Assembly (NCBI RefSeq): GCF_024171735.1
Contig: NZ_JAMTCH010000004.1
Span: 124,001-188,000, forward strand
Reading direction: 5' to 3'
Length of the DNA: 64,000 nt
Source of the DNA: Prauserella alba
GTDB taxonomy: Bacteria > Actinomycetota > Actinomycetes > Mycobacteriales > Pseudonocardiaceae
Of this stretch, positions 26,086-36,726 are shown piece after piece. The position numbers and the translations under genes are program-made. Below the pieces are notes generated by a model. It was not told where the DNA came from. It was given only the letters and a program-made list of their open reading frames with translations, and made no database searches. Every line of letters begins with the position of its first letter. Position 1 is the stretch's first letter.

Positions 26086-29000
26086 CTAGCGATCGTGGCG
26101 ACCGCCGCGCCCCCGAGCATGCGTGCTGCCGTTGCGGCGGCTGCCGTTCACGCCCACGCCACTGCCGACGGCGTGGCCCTCACGGTCCTCCCCACTCGGC
26201 GTCGACGCGAGCGCGGCACCCGAAGCGACCTGGTGCTCGGCGAGGGCGCGCGCGAGCAACTCCGCCAACCCGGCGTCCTCCGGCGGTTCGTCGAGCGGGA
26301 GCTCGTGCCGGGGCAGGTCCGGCACCCCGGCCGCGGTGTCGGACACTGCCGGTTCGCCGACGTCGGAGTCCGACACGCTGGGGTCCCACCGGCTGGGCTC
26401 CCACCGGCTGGGCTCCCACCGGCTGGGCTCCGAGACGGCCGACGACAGGGCGGCGGATTCCGGGTTCGCGGATTCCGGGGTCGCCGACTCCGGGGTTGCG
26501 GGTTCCGACGCAGCAGGTTCCGAACGGGAGGGTTCGGAACCTGCGGGTTCGGGAGCTGCGGGTTCGGGAGCTGCGGGTTCGGGAGCGGAGGACGCACGAG
26601 TGGCAGGCAGGTCCGCTTCCGCATCGGCCGTCGCCGCCCGTTCCGGCTCGGCCGCCGCGGCGCCCTCACCGGAGTCCGGATCCCCGCCCGACGTGAACGC
26701 TTCGATCGGCAACAACGGCGGCGGCAACTTGACCCGCGGCAGCCACGGGTCCGCTACGGACTCGTGGGCGGCACCGAAACCACTGTCGGAACCTCCGGTC
26801 TCGGCTATGGCCCCGAACGCGCCGTAGCCGACATCGGCGCACTCACCGGCACGGCGGTCGGTGACACCGTGTTCAGCGGCACCGTGGTGGGTGGCACCCA
26901 CACCCGGTGCGCCGCCATCAGGCATGGCGTGATGCGTGGTGCTGGGACCCGCAATGCTGCGATCCGTGGTGTTGTGATCCGTAATGCTGCGATCCGTCGT
27001 GTTGTGATCCGTGGTGTTGGGATCGTTGCCGCTGTGCCCGCCGGGCGCCCCGCGCATGTCGGAACCCGCGGTCTCGACATGCGACGGGGCCGCCGTGGTC
27101 TCGTCAGTGACGGCGGAGATGATCGCCGTGGAGTCGTCGAGCTGGGGTGCGGAGGCCGTCGCTGCAGCGAGGATCGGCTCGACGCTGGCTCCGGCCGTTC
27201 CGGAATCCAGCACGTCCGAAGCCGCCGACTCCGTGGATCGGGACGTCGCTGCGTCGAGCTCGGCCGTCCTGGCGGCCAGGGCGTCTGTCTCGGCGGCCGA
27301 CGGCAAGCCTGACATTCCCGAACCCGCCGACGCGGACGAGTATGCCGCCGTTCCCGGCACCGTGCGCTCCGGCGGCGATCCGGCCACCGGAGAAGCCGCG
27401 TCCGGAACCCGGTGCGACGCGGCCTCGCCGGACCCGTCCACCTCGGGAGTGTCCGATGCGGCTGCGTGGCGGCGCCCGCCCCGGGACGGCGAAATGCCCA
27501 GCCGGTCCAGGACCGAACGTGCAGTGATCGAGCCGTGCTCCACGTCGTGACGCCGCCGCTTCCTCGGAGAGCCCCGCTCGGCGGACTGTTCGGACGCCGT
27601 GTCGGCAGCGGCGGCAGTCGACCCGTCCGGCGCGACGTCGCCTCCCACGGAGGCCGCCTCGCCGGAGGACGTGTCAGCCGTCGCCGCCCCGTCGGTGGGT
27701 TCGGCACCGGCAGCGGCGTCGTCGGTCCTGGTGGGCGCCGAGGCCGCCCGTTCCGCTGCCCGCTGTTCCGTGACTTGCTGTTCTGTGACTTGCTGTTCCG
27801 TGCCAGGAGAGGCCGTGTGCGCCTGCGCGGTCTCCGCGGGTGCCGTGTCGGCCGAAGCGGTGTCGGTCGGAGCGGTGTCCGCGGGGTCGGTGCGCATGGC
27901 CGTAGGAGCGGCCGACTCCGCGGTCGTGGACCGATCCCTCGGCGGCCCGTCCGAACGCGGTATCGCGGGCATGACCATGGTGGCTTCGGCTGCTGTCTCC
28001 GCCGGCTCGTGCGTGGAGCGCCGGTCGTCGGCAGCGGTCGTCCCGTCGCTCGACGCCGACGATGCCGTGCCCGCTGTCGATGCGGCGTCGCCGGCGACTG
28101 CCGCTCCGTTCCGGGGCTTCGCACCGTGGCCGTTGACCGGCTGATGACCGTTCACCGCCGTGCCGCCGGCGAGCCCGGAGCCGTTTCGCTGAGTGGGATG
28201 GCCGGCGACCGGAGTGCCGTTGGCCGCACCGGCGTGCTCGGCTCCGACGGCGACCTGCGAGGGGGCAGGACGCGCGGGCTCCGGCTCGGCGGCCGCTACG
28301 GGGGCGGAGGGCGTTTGCTGCGGGCGGGCCGAGGTGACGATCTCCGCGAGGTCGACCGGCGCTTGTTCGCCAGAACCGAACTCGCCGTGCAGTACGGCAC
28401 GCGCTTGGCTGCGGGCCCGCGCGTACCGCTGTTCGGCTGCCCTGGCGTTGTGCAGGCACGTCACGGCTTCGGCGGCATTGCCGATGCGTTCCTCGACGTT
28501 CGCCAACTCCAGCCACAGCCGCGCGACCACCGCGTCGAGGTCGTGGCGCACGACTCCGTACAGGGCGTCACGCAACATCGTGGCGGCGGATTCGGCCGCA
28601 CCGTTGCTGAGCAGGACCCGTGTAGCCAGTGCGGCACGGAGCCACGCGGTGGGCGCGACGGCCGCGGCGCGTTCCGGTTGGTCGAACAGTGACTGCGCCG
28701 CTTCCAGTGCGGGCTCTCCGTCGCCGCGGTCCAGCAGCGAGCACACCAGCTCGAGGACGAGCCGCACCCTCGCGACGCCGCCGTCGCGAGCCGGGTCTTC
28801 CATCCGGTCCAGAAAGCCGATGCCGGTGCGGGCTGCGTCGGCGGCACCCATCGTGTCGCCGTGCCGCCTGCGGTGCGCCGACACCCCGAGCCGGATCATG
28901 CCGCGCGCCATGAGCTTGTCGTCCTCGTCGAGCGTGGCGTCACCGGCCACGAGACGATCGCCTTCGAGCAGCACCCGGTCGAGTTCGGCCTTGCGTCCCA

Positions 29001-29505
29001 GCGTGCCGAGGCAGCCAACGAGATGGCACAACGCGGTCGCCCTGCGCACGGTCGACAGGCCGCTCACGGTGAGCACCGGCCGCAGGATGGCCAGGCCGGT
29101 GAGGGGCGCGCCGACACTGCGCGCGCACACGGCCAGGTCGGTGCGGACCTGCGCGGCGATCACCGGCAGCTCGGCGTCCTCCGCTGCACGCAGGGCCGCG
29201 ACCGCGCGGCCGACGGTCGAGGCACGATGCCCGAGCAGCACGTGGGCGTGGACGACGGTGGCCTCGGCTCGGACCCACAGCGCATTCGCGCCGGCGGCTT
29301 CTGCCAGGCTCGCTGCCCGTTCCCCGAGGATCGCGGCGAGTTCCGGCGCACGCCACTCCATCGTCTCGGCACGGTCCAGGAGCTGCTCCACCGCGGAGAG
29401 GTCGCCGACGCCGCCCGACGTGACGTCGTCTCGGTGCACACCACGAGGAACCGCGGTGTCGCGGTCGTTGACCGCGTGCGTACCGGCCGACTCAGTGGCA
29501 ACCAC
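26086..29505 (-). CDS. Large hypothetical protein: TPR-like helical head, long disordered repeat-rich tail
   Basis: A 1139-residue protein starting at GTG 29505, with CGGAG five bases before it. Residues 30-385 or so are regular alpha-helical hairpins resembling TPR/LuxR-type ATPase helical repeats (AVEQLLDRAETMEWRAPELAAILGERA; later LARLWLELANVEERIGNAAEAVTCL). From about residue 390 to the end the chain is Ala/Pro/Ser/Thr/Glu-rich and low complexity, with internal repeats such as EPSRW x3, TEQQV x2, PAAPE and TTDxNTTD. The last residues are Gly/Arg-rich (GRGGRHDR). There is no signal peptide or membrane segment. It lies between gdh and ettA on the same strand. I cannot name a function; protein-protein scaffolding is an inference. 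Confidence 0.7.
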   Translation of the reverse strand: MVATESAGTHAVNDRDTAVPRGVHRDDVTSGGVGDLSAVEQLLDRAETMEWRAPELAAILGERAASLAEAAGANALWVRAEATVVHAHVLLGHRASTVGRAVAALRAAEDAELPVIAAQVRTDLAVCARSVGAPLTGLAILRPVLTVSGLSTVRRATALCHLVGCLGTLGRKAELDRVLLEGDRLVAGDATLDEDDKLMARGMIRLGVSAHRRRHGDTMGAADAARTGIGFLDRMEDPARDGGVARVRLVLELVCSLLDRGDGEPALEAAQSLFDQPERAAAVAPTAWLRAALATRVLLSNGAAESAATMLRDALYGVVRHDLDAVVARLWLELANVEERIGNAAEAVTCLHNARAAEQRYARARSQARAVLHGEFGSGEQAPVDLAEIVTSARPQQTPSAPVAAAEPEPARPAPSQVAVGAEHAGAANGTPVAGHPTQRNGSGLAGGTAVNGHQPVNGHGAKPRNGAAVAGDAASTAGTASSASSDGTTAADDRRSTHEPAETAAEATMVMPAIPRSDGPPRDRSTTAESAAPTAMRTDPADTAPTDTASADTAPAETAQAHTASPGTEQQVTEQQVTEQRAAERAASAPTRTDDAAAGAEPTDGAATADTSSGEAASVGGDVAPDGSTAAAADTASEQSAERGSPRKRRRHDVEHGSITARSVLDRLGISPSRGGRRHAAASDTPEVDGSGEAASHRVPDAASPVAGSPPERTVPGTAAYSSASAGSGMSGLPSAAETDALAARTAELDAATSRSTESAASDVLDSGTAGASVEPILAAATASAPQLDDSTAIISAVTDETTAAPSHVETAGSDMRGAPGGHSGNDPNTTDHNTTDRSITDHNTTDRSIAGPSTTHHAMPDGGAPGVGATHHGAAEHGVTDRRAGECADVGYGAFGAIAETGGSDSGFGAAHESVADPWLPRVKLPPPLLPIEAFTSGGDPDSGEGAAAAEPERAATADAEADLPATRASSAPEPAAPEPAAPEPAGSEPSRSEPAASEPATPESATPESANPESAALSSAVSEPSRWEPSRWEPSRWDPSVSDSDVGEPAVSDTAAGVPDLPRHELPLDEPPEDAGLAELLARALAEHQVASGAALASTPSGEDREGHAVGSGVGVNGSRRNGSTHARGRGGRHDR
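26382..26590. repeat. Low-complexity coding repeats in the tail of the 1139-residue protein
   Basis: A 15-bp unit GGCTCCCACCGGCTG is repeated three times (26382-26431), followed by several imperfect GGTTCGGGAGCTGC-type units to 26590. They encode EPSRW and EPAAP pentapeptides on the minus strand. Similar pentads at 26951-27020 and 27763-27803 encode DxNTT and QQVTE units. Confidence 0.75.
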
Positions 29506-29660
29506 GGGGACTCCGCTCTGTGAGGCCTTCCATTCCTGCAGATGGGCGTGCCGACGAGTCGACGGTCCGGGGCCGGGCCCCGCTCGGGTTACCCGGCCCG
29601 GCCGCCGACTCGTGAGAGACCGACCCTATCCAACGTTGCAGCGGTCCCTGGTCCGGGTGA

Positions 29661-31337
<1,677 letters not shown>

Positions 31338-31343
31338 ACCGCG

Positions 31344-31349
31344 ATCGTA
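31344..31349 (-). promoter_or_regulatory. -10 box for a leaderless ettA message
   Basis: TACGAT on the minus strand, six bases before ATG 31337. No good -35 hexamer is evident, so the call is tentative. Confidence 0.4.
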
Positions 31350-31433
31350 GAGCCGAGCCGTGAACCGGCTGACGGCGCCTCGCCTTGTCGCCCGCGACGG
31401 TCCGCATCTCGGCTCTCGACGTTGCGGACACGG

Positions 31434-31874
31434 TCAGGCCGCCGAGGCGGCCGCCATCGCCGGCTCCGCCGTTTCCCCGGCTTCGTGACCAGGAGCGGGA
31501 CGGTTCCTGCCCCGGGGGCGCCGCTGGACACCGCTGGTGCACCACGACAGATTCGGGCCGACGGCCTGTGCCTCCAGCTCGGTGACCGTGCGCGGCTGCC
31601 CGTCGGTGACGAACTCCGTCGTATACAACCGTCCGCTGACCACGACCGGATCACCCTTGGACAGCGAGTCCCGCACGTTCTCCGCGAGCCGTCGCCAGCA
31701 CGAGACGCGCACCGCGAGGGAACGGCCGTTGCACCACTCCCCCGTTTCCTTGTCGTAGCGCCGTTCGTTGCTGCGCAGCCAGAATCCGGCTACCGCGCCG
31801 CTGTGGGTGTCCTTCATGAACACGTCACTGGAGATGTTGCCCACCACGGTCACCGTGGTCTCACCGATCGCCAT
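31434..31874 (-). CDS. ssb: Single-stranded DNA-binding protein (short OB-fold form)
   Basis: A 146-residue protein from ATG 31874, with AAAGGA six bases upstream. The OB fold opens with TTVTVVGNISSDVFMKDTHSGAVAGFWLRSNERRYDKETGEW, and has the VSCWRRLAENVRDSLSKGDPVVVSGRL core of the SSB family. The acidic C-terminal tip of replicative SSB is replaced by a neutral Ala-rich end (EPAMAAASAA), so it is likely a paralogous SSB with a recombination or competence role, comparable to Rv2478c. It lies upstream of ettA on the same strand, 96 bp away. Confidence 0.88.
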   Translation of the reverse strand: MAIGETTVTVVGNISSDVFMKDTHSGAVAGFWLRSNERRYDKETGEWCNGRSLAVRVSCWRRLAENVRDSLSKGDPVVVSGRLYTTEFVTDGQPRTVTELEAQAVGPNLSWCTSGVQRRPRGRNRPAPGHEAGETAEPAMAAASAA

Positions 31875-32027
31875 TGCCGTTCCTTTCTCGCCGGGGTTCG
31901 GTGACTCCACCGTGCCCTGCGAGGACGGCCCGCGGCGCCGCCGCGGCGAATCTGTGGACAGCCGTCGGCGACGTGGACAACCAGCCGCGATCGGGCTGGG
32001 TCGCACTGAAATCGTCGGTGGGGCGTG

Positions 32028-34043
32028 CTACTCGCGCCGGGTGCCGCTCGCGAGTTCCTTGAGCATCGCGTTGTAGGCGGCCAGATCCTGCTCGCCCGTG
32101 GCGTCCTCCCGCCGGTCGCGGCGACGTGCCTCCCGGTCGTCGGCCCTGGCCCATTGGACGAGCAGAGCGACCATCACGACCACCACGGGAATCTCACCCG
32201 TCGCCCATGCGATACCTCCGCCGGTTCGCTGGTCCAGCAGCAGGTCCTCGACCCACGGCAGCCCGAGACCGCGGTAGAACGGCTCACCGATCACCGTCTG
32301 CATGTTCATCAGCGTCACGCCGAAGAACGCGTGGAACGGCATCGAGACGAACACCATGCCGAGCTTGGCCAGGTGCGGCAGCTTGCGCGGGGACGGGTCG
32401 ATGCCGATCACCGGCCAGTAGAAGACGTAGCCCGCCAGCAGGAAGTGGGCCTTCATCGCCAGGTGCGCCCAGTGATAGTTCAGCGCGGAGTCGAACATCC
32501 CCGAGTAGTAGAGGCCGTAGAAGGAACCGACGAACAACGTCGTCGCCACCACAGGGTTGGTCAGCGCTCGCGTCACAGGCGAGTGCACGAACGCCAGCAG
32601 CCACTCCCGTGGCCCAGGCGGTGCGTCCCTGCCCGCGGTCGGCAGCGCGCGCAGGGCCAACGTGACCGGTCCGCCGAGGACGAGCAGCACGGGCACGCCC
32701 ATCGACAGGAACATGTGGCTGACCATGTGCATGCTGAACATCGACGGCGAATAGCGCCCGATTCCGGACGATGTCGCCACGAGCAGCATGGCGCAGCCGA
32801 GCACCCACGCCCAGGTGCGGCCGACGGGCCAGGGGTCACCGCGGCGGCGCAACCTGCGCACCCCGGCCAGATAGAGACCGGCCAGCACGATCGCCGCGGT
32901 GCCGTAGACGAGGTCGAACCGCCATGCCGTGAGCAGCGTCCAGGACGTGGGGGCACCGGAGAGCTCGTAGCCGAGCAGCAGCTCGGTCGTCGACGGCTGT
33001 GCGGCGATCTCCGCGGGCGGAGGGGTCCGTGCGAGTGCCGCCGCGAGTCCGATGGTGACCAGCATGATCAGCACTTCGACACCGGCGAGACGCAGCAGCT
33101 GCCCCCCTCCCGCGCCGTCGCGGAGCCCAGCGATGCTGCGGCTGCGCTGCTGGTGCCCGAACACGCCGAGCATCAGCAGCAGGACCACTTTCGCCAGCAC
33201 GAGCAGGCCGTAGTCGGTGGTGAGCAGGTCACCCGGCGCGACCCGCACGAGGGCGTTGACGACCCCGGACGCGGCCATGACGATCCAGGCGACCAGCGCG
33301 ATCTTCGAGAACCGGGTTGCGGCGAGCGTCAGGTGGGCGCCTCTCCTTCGCCCGTGGGCGAGCAGCGCGATGAGCCCGCCGACCCACAATGCCGCGCCGA
33401 GCAGGTGGTACAGCAGGCTGTTCGTGGCCATGTCGTGGGAGCCGCCGCTGGCGGAGTGGCCGGTCACGGCCACGGGCAGCAGGCCTGCGACGGCCACGAA
33501 GAACAGCACCGTCGTCCAGCCCCACGTCAGTACCAAGCGACAGCCGAGGACGAGCAGCAGCGCGATGCCCGACGTCATGAGCCAGGCCTTCGGCTGTTCG
33601 ATGGCCCCGACGAAGTTGAGGAACACCTCGGGATCGAGCAGGTCGGTGACCGGACGGCCGGCACCGTCGGCGGCGACGAAGAACACCGAGGTCAGAGCGA
33701 GGACGAACCAGGCCCACGCGGCGTGGCCCGCGGTGCGGACGGCCGCGTATCCGTCGGCGGCGAGCGTGCCGGACCGCTGGGGTGGCACGAGGAACGCGGC
33801 GAGCAGCAGCGATCCGATGCACACAGCCGAGGCGAGGTCGGCGGCGACCCGCACAACGGTGATGCCGTAGGTGGTGAGCGGGCCCGGGTCGGAGATACCG
33901 GCGACCGCGCCGAGTCCGCCCGTCAGCGCTATCAGGCCGACGGCGACGACGATGCCGAGGAGTGCGCCGACCGTCAGGAGGGGTGCGATACCCGCTCCGC
34001 GCGGCACGCGGACGTCGGACTCGGGGTCGGCTTCGGTGGACAC
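32028..34043 (-). CDS. Bifunctional copper resistance CopD / cytochrome oxidase assembly CtaG membrane protein
   Basis: A 671-residue multi-spanning protein of the Rv0102 type. The N-terminal half (about 1-330) has CopD-like helices with HSASGGSHDMATNSLLYHLLGAALWVGGL. The C-terminal half is a caa3-type CtaG domain with several His/Met pairs (SMFSMHMVSHMFLSMGVPVLL, HWAHLAMKAHFLL and HAFFGV). It probably takes copper to cytochrome oxidase or exports it. The GTG at 34043 is preferred since TACCCT lies seven bases before it, suggesting a leaderless transcript; an upstream GTG at 34106 also fits the frame. It is divergent from the I36-like gene. Confidence 0.85.
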   Translation of the reverse strand: MSTEADPESDVRVPRGAGIAPLLTVGALLGIVVAVGLIALTGGLGAVAGISDPGPLTTYGITVVRVAADLASAVCIGSLLLAAFLVPPQRSGTLAADGYAAVRTAGHAAWAWFVLALTSVFFVAADGAGRPVTDLLDPEVFLNFVGAIEQPKAWLMTSGIALLLVLGCRLVLTWGWTTVLFFVAVAGLLPVAVTGHSASGGSHDMATNSLLYHLLGAALWVGGLIALLAHGRRRGAHLTLAATRFSKIALVAWIVMAASGVVNALVRVAPGDLLTTDYGLLVLAKVVLLLMLGVFGHQQRSRSIAGLRDGAGGGQLLRLAGVEVLIMLVTIGLAAALARTPPPAEIAAQPSTTELLLGYELSGAPTSWTLLTAWRFDLVYGTAAIVLAGLYLAGVRRLRRRGDPWPVGRTWAWVLGCAMLLVATSSGIGRYSPSMFSMHMVSHMFLSMGVPVLLVLGGPVTLALRALPTAGRDAPPGPREWLLAFVHSPVTRALTNPVVATTLFVGSFYGLYYSGMFDSALNYHWAHLAMKAHFLLAGYVFYWPVIGIDPSPRKLPHLAKLGMVFVSMPFHAFFGVTLMNMQTVIGEPFYRGLGLPWVEDLLLDQRTGGGIAWATGEIPVVVVMVALLVQWARADDREARRRDRREDATGEQDLAAYNAMLKELASGTRRE

Positions 34044-34325
34044 GGTTACGAGGGTAGGCCGCCGACCAGCGGCCGGGTCCGCCGGTGGGCGCGTGACGCC
34101 GGGCACGCCGCGAAGGCCTCGACATAGCAGCGTTCGACACGGGCCACAAGCAGGTTCTCGGAAACTGTGGACAACCGGCGAACGTGAGTAGGTACCCGTA
34201 ACTCGAACGAGTCTTTCCTCGTGAGTTGTCCACAGAATCGCGTTTTCCTACTGACATTCCGGTCATCCTTCGCCATCGTTGGATCACACCCGAACACGAC
34301 GTTTCGACCATGGGGGAGAAAACCG

Positions 34326-34799
34326 ATGACCCGACGCCACGTCACCTTCCGCACCGCGTTGCCGGCCGTTCTGCTCGGCGCCGTCGCCGCGACGGCCGGC
34401 CTGGCCGCACCGGCCACGGCGGGAACGCCCGACGGCGCAGCCCCGCGCTCTGCGAGCGCACACTCTGCTGCCCCGGCCTCCGCGTCACCCTCGCCGGGGT
34501 CAGAGCATCCGCACCATCCGGAGTTCGCCTGCAACTCGGGGGAGTTCTGCGCCTGGCAGGAGGAGTTCTACGGCGGAAAGCTACAGCGGTTCGACCTTCG
34601 CAATACGCAGACGGAACAATGCGTGACGCTGGACGATGCAATGGAGGCACACTCGTTCGTAACCAGAATGGAACGGCATGTCACCGTCTACCAGGACAGT
34701 GAATGCGCCACGCAGGCCGATTTCAGCACCTATCCGGGACCGGGGACGTTCGTTCCGCAGGCACCGTACGTCGTGCGCGCGATCCAGGTCTGGGAGTGA
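34326..34799 (+). CDS. Secreted peptidase inhibitor I36 / beta-gamma crystallin-like protein
   Basis: A 157-residue protein from ATG 34326, with GGGGGAGA just upstream. Residues 1-33 are a Sec signal (TALPAVLLGAVAATAGLAAPATA). After a Ser/Pro/His linker comes CNSGEFCAWQEEFYGGKLQRFDL, the Cys-x4-FCxW pattern with a G-G turn of the peptidase inhibitor I36/SMI family, and then a second sheet with YQDSECATQADFS. Four cysteines may pair as two disulfides. SMI in Streptomyces inhibits metalloproteinases; whether this protein does so is uncertain. The upstream 280 bp holds AT-rich spots but no clear operator. Confidence 0.75.
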   Translation: MTRRHVTFRTALPAVLLGAVAATAGLAAPATAGTPDGAAPRSASAHSAAPASASPSPGSEHPHHPEFACNSGEFCAWQEEFYGGKLQRFDLRNTQTEQCVTLDDAMEAHSFVTRMERHVTVYQDSECATQADFSTYPGPGTFVPQAPYVVRAIQVWE

Positions 34800-35255
34800 C
34801 GGCACCGCAGGCCCCGAACCCGGCCGGCTCACCGGGACGTCGCGGATGGGGAACCCGTGACGTCCGGGAGGCCGGTCAGGATGCGGTCACGTAGCCCCGA
34901 CCGTGACCGCGCCGTGGGGGCGCCGTCCGATGGAGCGTGCTCCCCGCGCTCCGCCCCGCGCCCGGCGCCCCCACGGCACCTCCTCGTTCACCCGCGGCGG
35001 TCCGCGCCGTATCCTGGCCCTCGGTTCTAGTGGACACCGCCGCCCACCGTGGTGTCGGACACGGCCGACATGCGCGACCGGCGGGATGCGGACACGACGC
35101 CCGCGGGGCACCCGCGGCACGGTGGCCCGTTGGGGCGGGGCGAGTGTGATCCACGTAGCACCATGAGACACGAGTGAAACGAATCGGGCACATCGCACGA
35201 TCACATACACGGCGATGACTAAGCTGGCTCACCGCGGTCGGCACGGTCGCGCCAG
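34800..35255. other. 455-bp gap with no convincing gene
   Basis: Possible frames here are short, Arg/Pro-rich and without ribosome sites. Nothing is recognised apart from the region directly before the tRNA. Confidence 0.6.
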
Positions 35256-35329
35256 GCCTCCGTAGCTCAGCTGGATAGAGCAAGAGCCTTCTAATCTCTA
35301 GGTCGCAGGTTCGAGTCCTGCCGGGGGCG
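35256..35329 (+). tRNA. tRNA-Arg (UCU)
   Basis: A 74-base cloverleaf. The acceptor stem is GCCTCCG/CGGGGGC with a G-U pair, the D arm is GCTC...GAGC and the T arm is GCAGG-TTCGAGT-CCTGC. The loop CTTCTAA gives anticodon UCU. The anticodon stem AGAGC/TCTCT has a C-U mismatch at its inner end (31-39). CCA is not encoded. Confidence 0.9.
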
Positions 35330-35547
35330 CCCTCTCTGACCTGCAGGTTTTTCTGCGGGCGCCGAGAGATCCTGCCGGCTGGTGCTCCCTTCGTGGTGCC
35401 GGTCGTTCCGCGGGATCCCTACCGCGGCACGGACCGTGACCGCCCCTCCGCTCGTGACTGCGCCGATAGCCGACGATGAGGTCGTCGCCGATCGTGGCGT
35501 GCGAACCCGCCACGCGACGCCGGTAACGGGGAAGCCGGGCGCGGTCG

Positions 35548-36522
35548 TCAGATCAACGCCGTCACGTCGGGTTCGGAGCCGGTGGAGATCGTTCCGACCG
35601 GCTCGAACGTCTCGAGGTCGAGGATCGCGACCGTGTCGATGTCCAGCAGGGTGACGAACGCCGTCGGCTCGGACGGGTGGAACGAGATCCCCGCCGGGAT
35701 GCCCTCGAACCGGACGGAACGCTCCTCCCGCAGGTCGGAGTCGTACCGGGTGACGGTGCGGTTCTCGATGTCGGTGGTCAGCAACGCGTCCTGCCCCGGA
35801 ACGACGTAGACGCGCAACGGGTCACCCGGCACGGTCGCCCGCTTCCGTTCCTGCAGCGTCCGCGCGTCCAGCGCGACGAGTTCCCTGTCCTGCCTGGCGC
35901 CCACGTACAGCCACTTCTCGTCGTGGCTCAGCGCGCAGCTCTCCGGCAACCGTCCCGGCGAGACCACCACGGGCGGCTCGGCGGCGTCGTGCGGGTCGAC
36001 CCTGCTCACGGTGTGCGACAGCAGGCCGGTGACGTAGGCCAGCGACCCGGCACGGTTCGTCACCACCATGTGCGTCTTGATCCCGGCGGTGTGCACCGCG
36101 GCGGAGGGCACCTCGGCACGCTGCGGATCGTCGACGCGCAGCAGAACCGCCTTCTCCTCGCTCAGCACGTAGAGGCGGTCCCGTTCGTCGATCGCGATGC
36201 CGTGCAGCCGGTTGAACGGGCTGAGATCGATGGTCCGGACGAGCGCACGTGCCGCCAGATCGACGACGAACACGCTCGACCCACCGGCGCCCACGTCGCC
36301 GGACATGCGCACGCCGTAGTGTCCGATGTAGGCGAACTCCCGCGCACCGTCGACCACCATCTCGTGCGGGTACTTGCCGAGCTCGATCCGGTCGAGCAGG
36401 CTGCCGTCGGCGACGTCGTGGAAAGCGACGGCGTGGCCGCTCTTCTCCACCACCACGAGCGTTCCTTCGACCCGGCCGTCCCGGCCGCTGCCCGCTTCGT
36501 TCACCGTCGCCACTCCCACCAC
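35548..36522 (-). CDS. YncE/YVTN-type beta-propeller protein
   Basis: A 324-residue protein made of repeated beta-propeller blades. Examples are the YVTN-like units GTLVVVEKSGHAVAFHDV, AYIGHYGVRM, YVLSEEKAVLLRV, AYVTGLLSHTVSRVD, WLYVGARQDRELVALDART and AFVTLLDIDTVAILDLET. No signal peptide is seen, so it should be cytoplasmic unless a start further upstream exists. These propellers often act as binding or oxidoreductase-like scaffolds and carry no catalytic motif. It stands alone between tRNA-Arg and the M20 peptidase, with 217 and 204 bp gaps. Confidence 0.75.
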   Translation of the reverse strand: MVGVATVNEAGSGRDGRVEGTLVVVEKSGHAVAFHDVADGSLLDRIELGKYPHEMVVDGAREFAYIGHYGVRMSGDVGAGGSSVFVVDLAARALVRTIDLSPFNRLHGIAIDERDRLYVLSEEKAVLLRVDDPQRAEVPSAAVHTAGIKTHMVVTNRAGSLAYVTGLLSHTVSRVDPHDAAEPPVVVSPGRLPESCALSHDEKWLYVGARQDRELVALDARTLQERKRATVPGDPLRVYVVPGQDALLTTDIENRTVTRYDSDLREERSVRFEGIPAGISFHPSEPTAFVTLLDIDTVAILDLETFEPVGTISTGSEPDVTALI

Positions 36523-36726
36523 GTCGACACCGTCCTCGATACCGCCCGGGATCCCCGCGCAACACTATGACCGGGCACGGCCGGGATCAACGACCCGCCG
36601 CCGCGCTGTACCGCCGACGGCCACAGGTGGTCGACGACCGGGAGCACGATGCCCGGCTCGGTGGCCGGCCGAGACATGTGCCCGGCCACCGACCTCATCC
36701 GCCCGATGCGCACCCCTGTGACGCGA

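Noticed and set aside
21209-26089. Open frames of 766 and 758 codons on the plus strand
   Set aside because: Both mirror the NAD-glutamate dehydrogenase gene in a high-GC genome and have no recognisable domains.
34800-35255. Small genes before tRNA-Arg
   Set aside because: All short frames lack ribosome sites and have random-like Arg/Pro-rich sequence.
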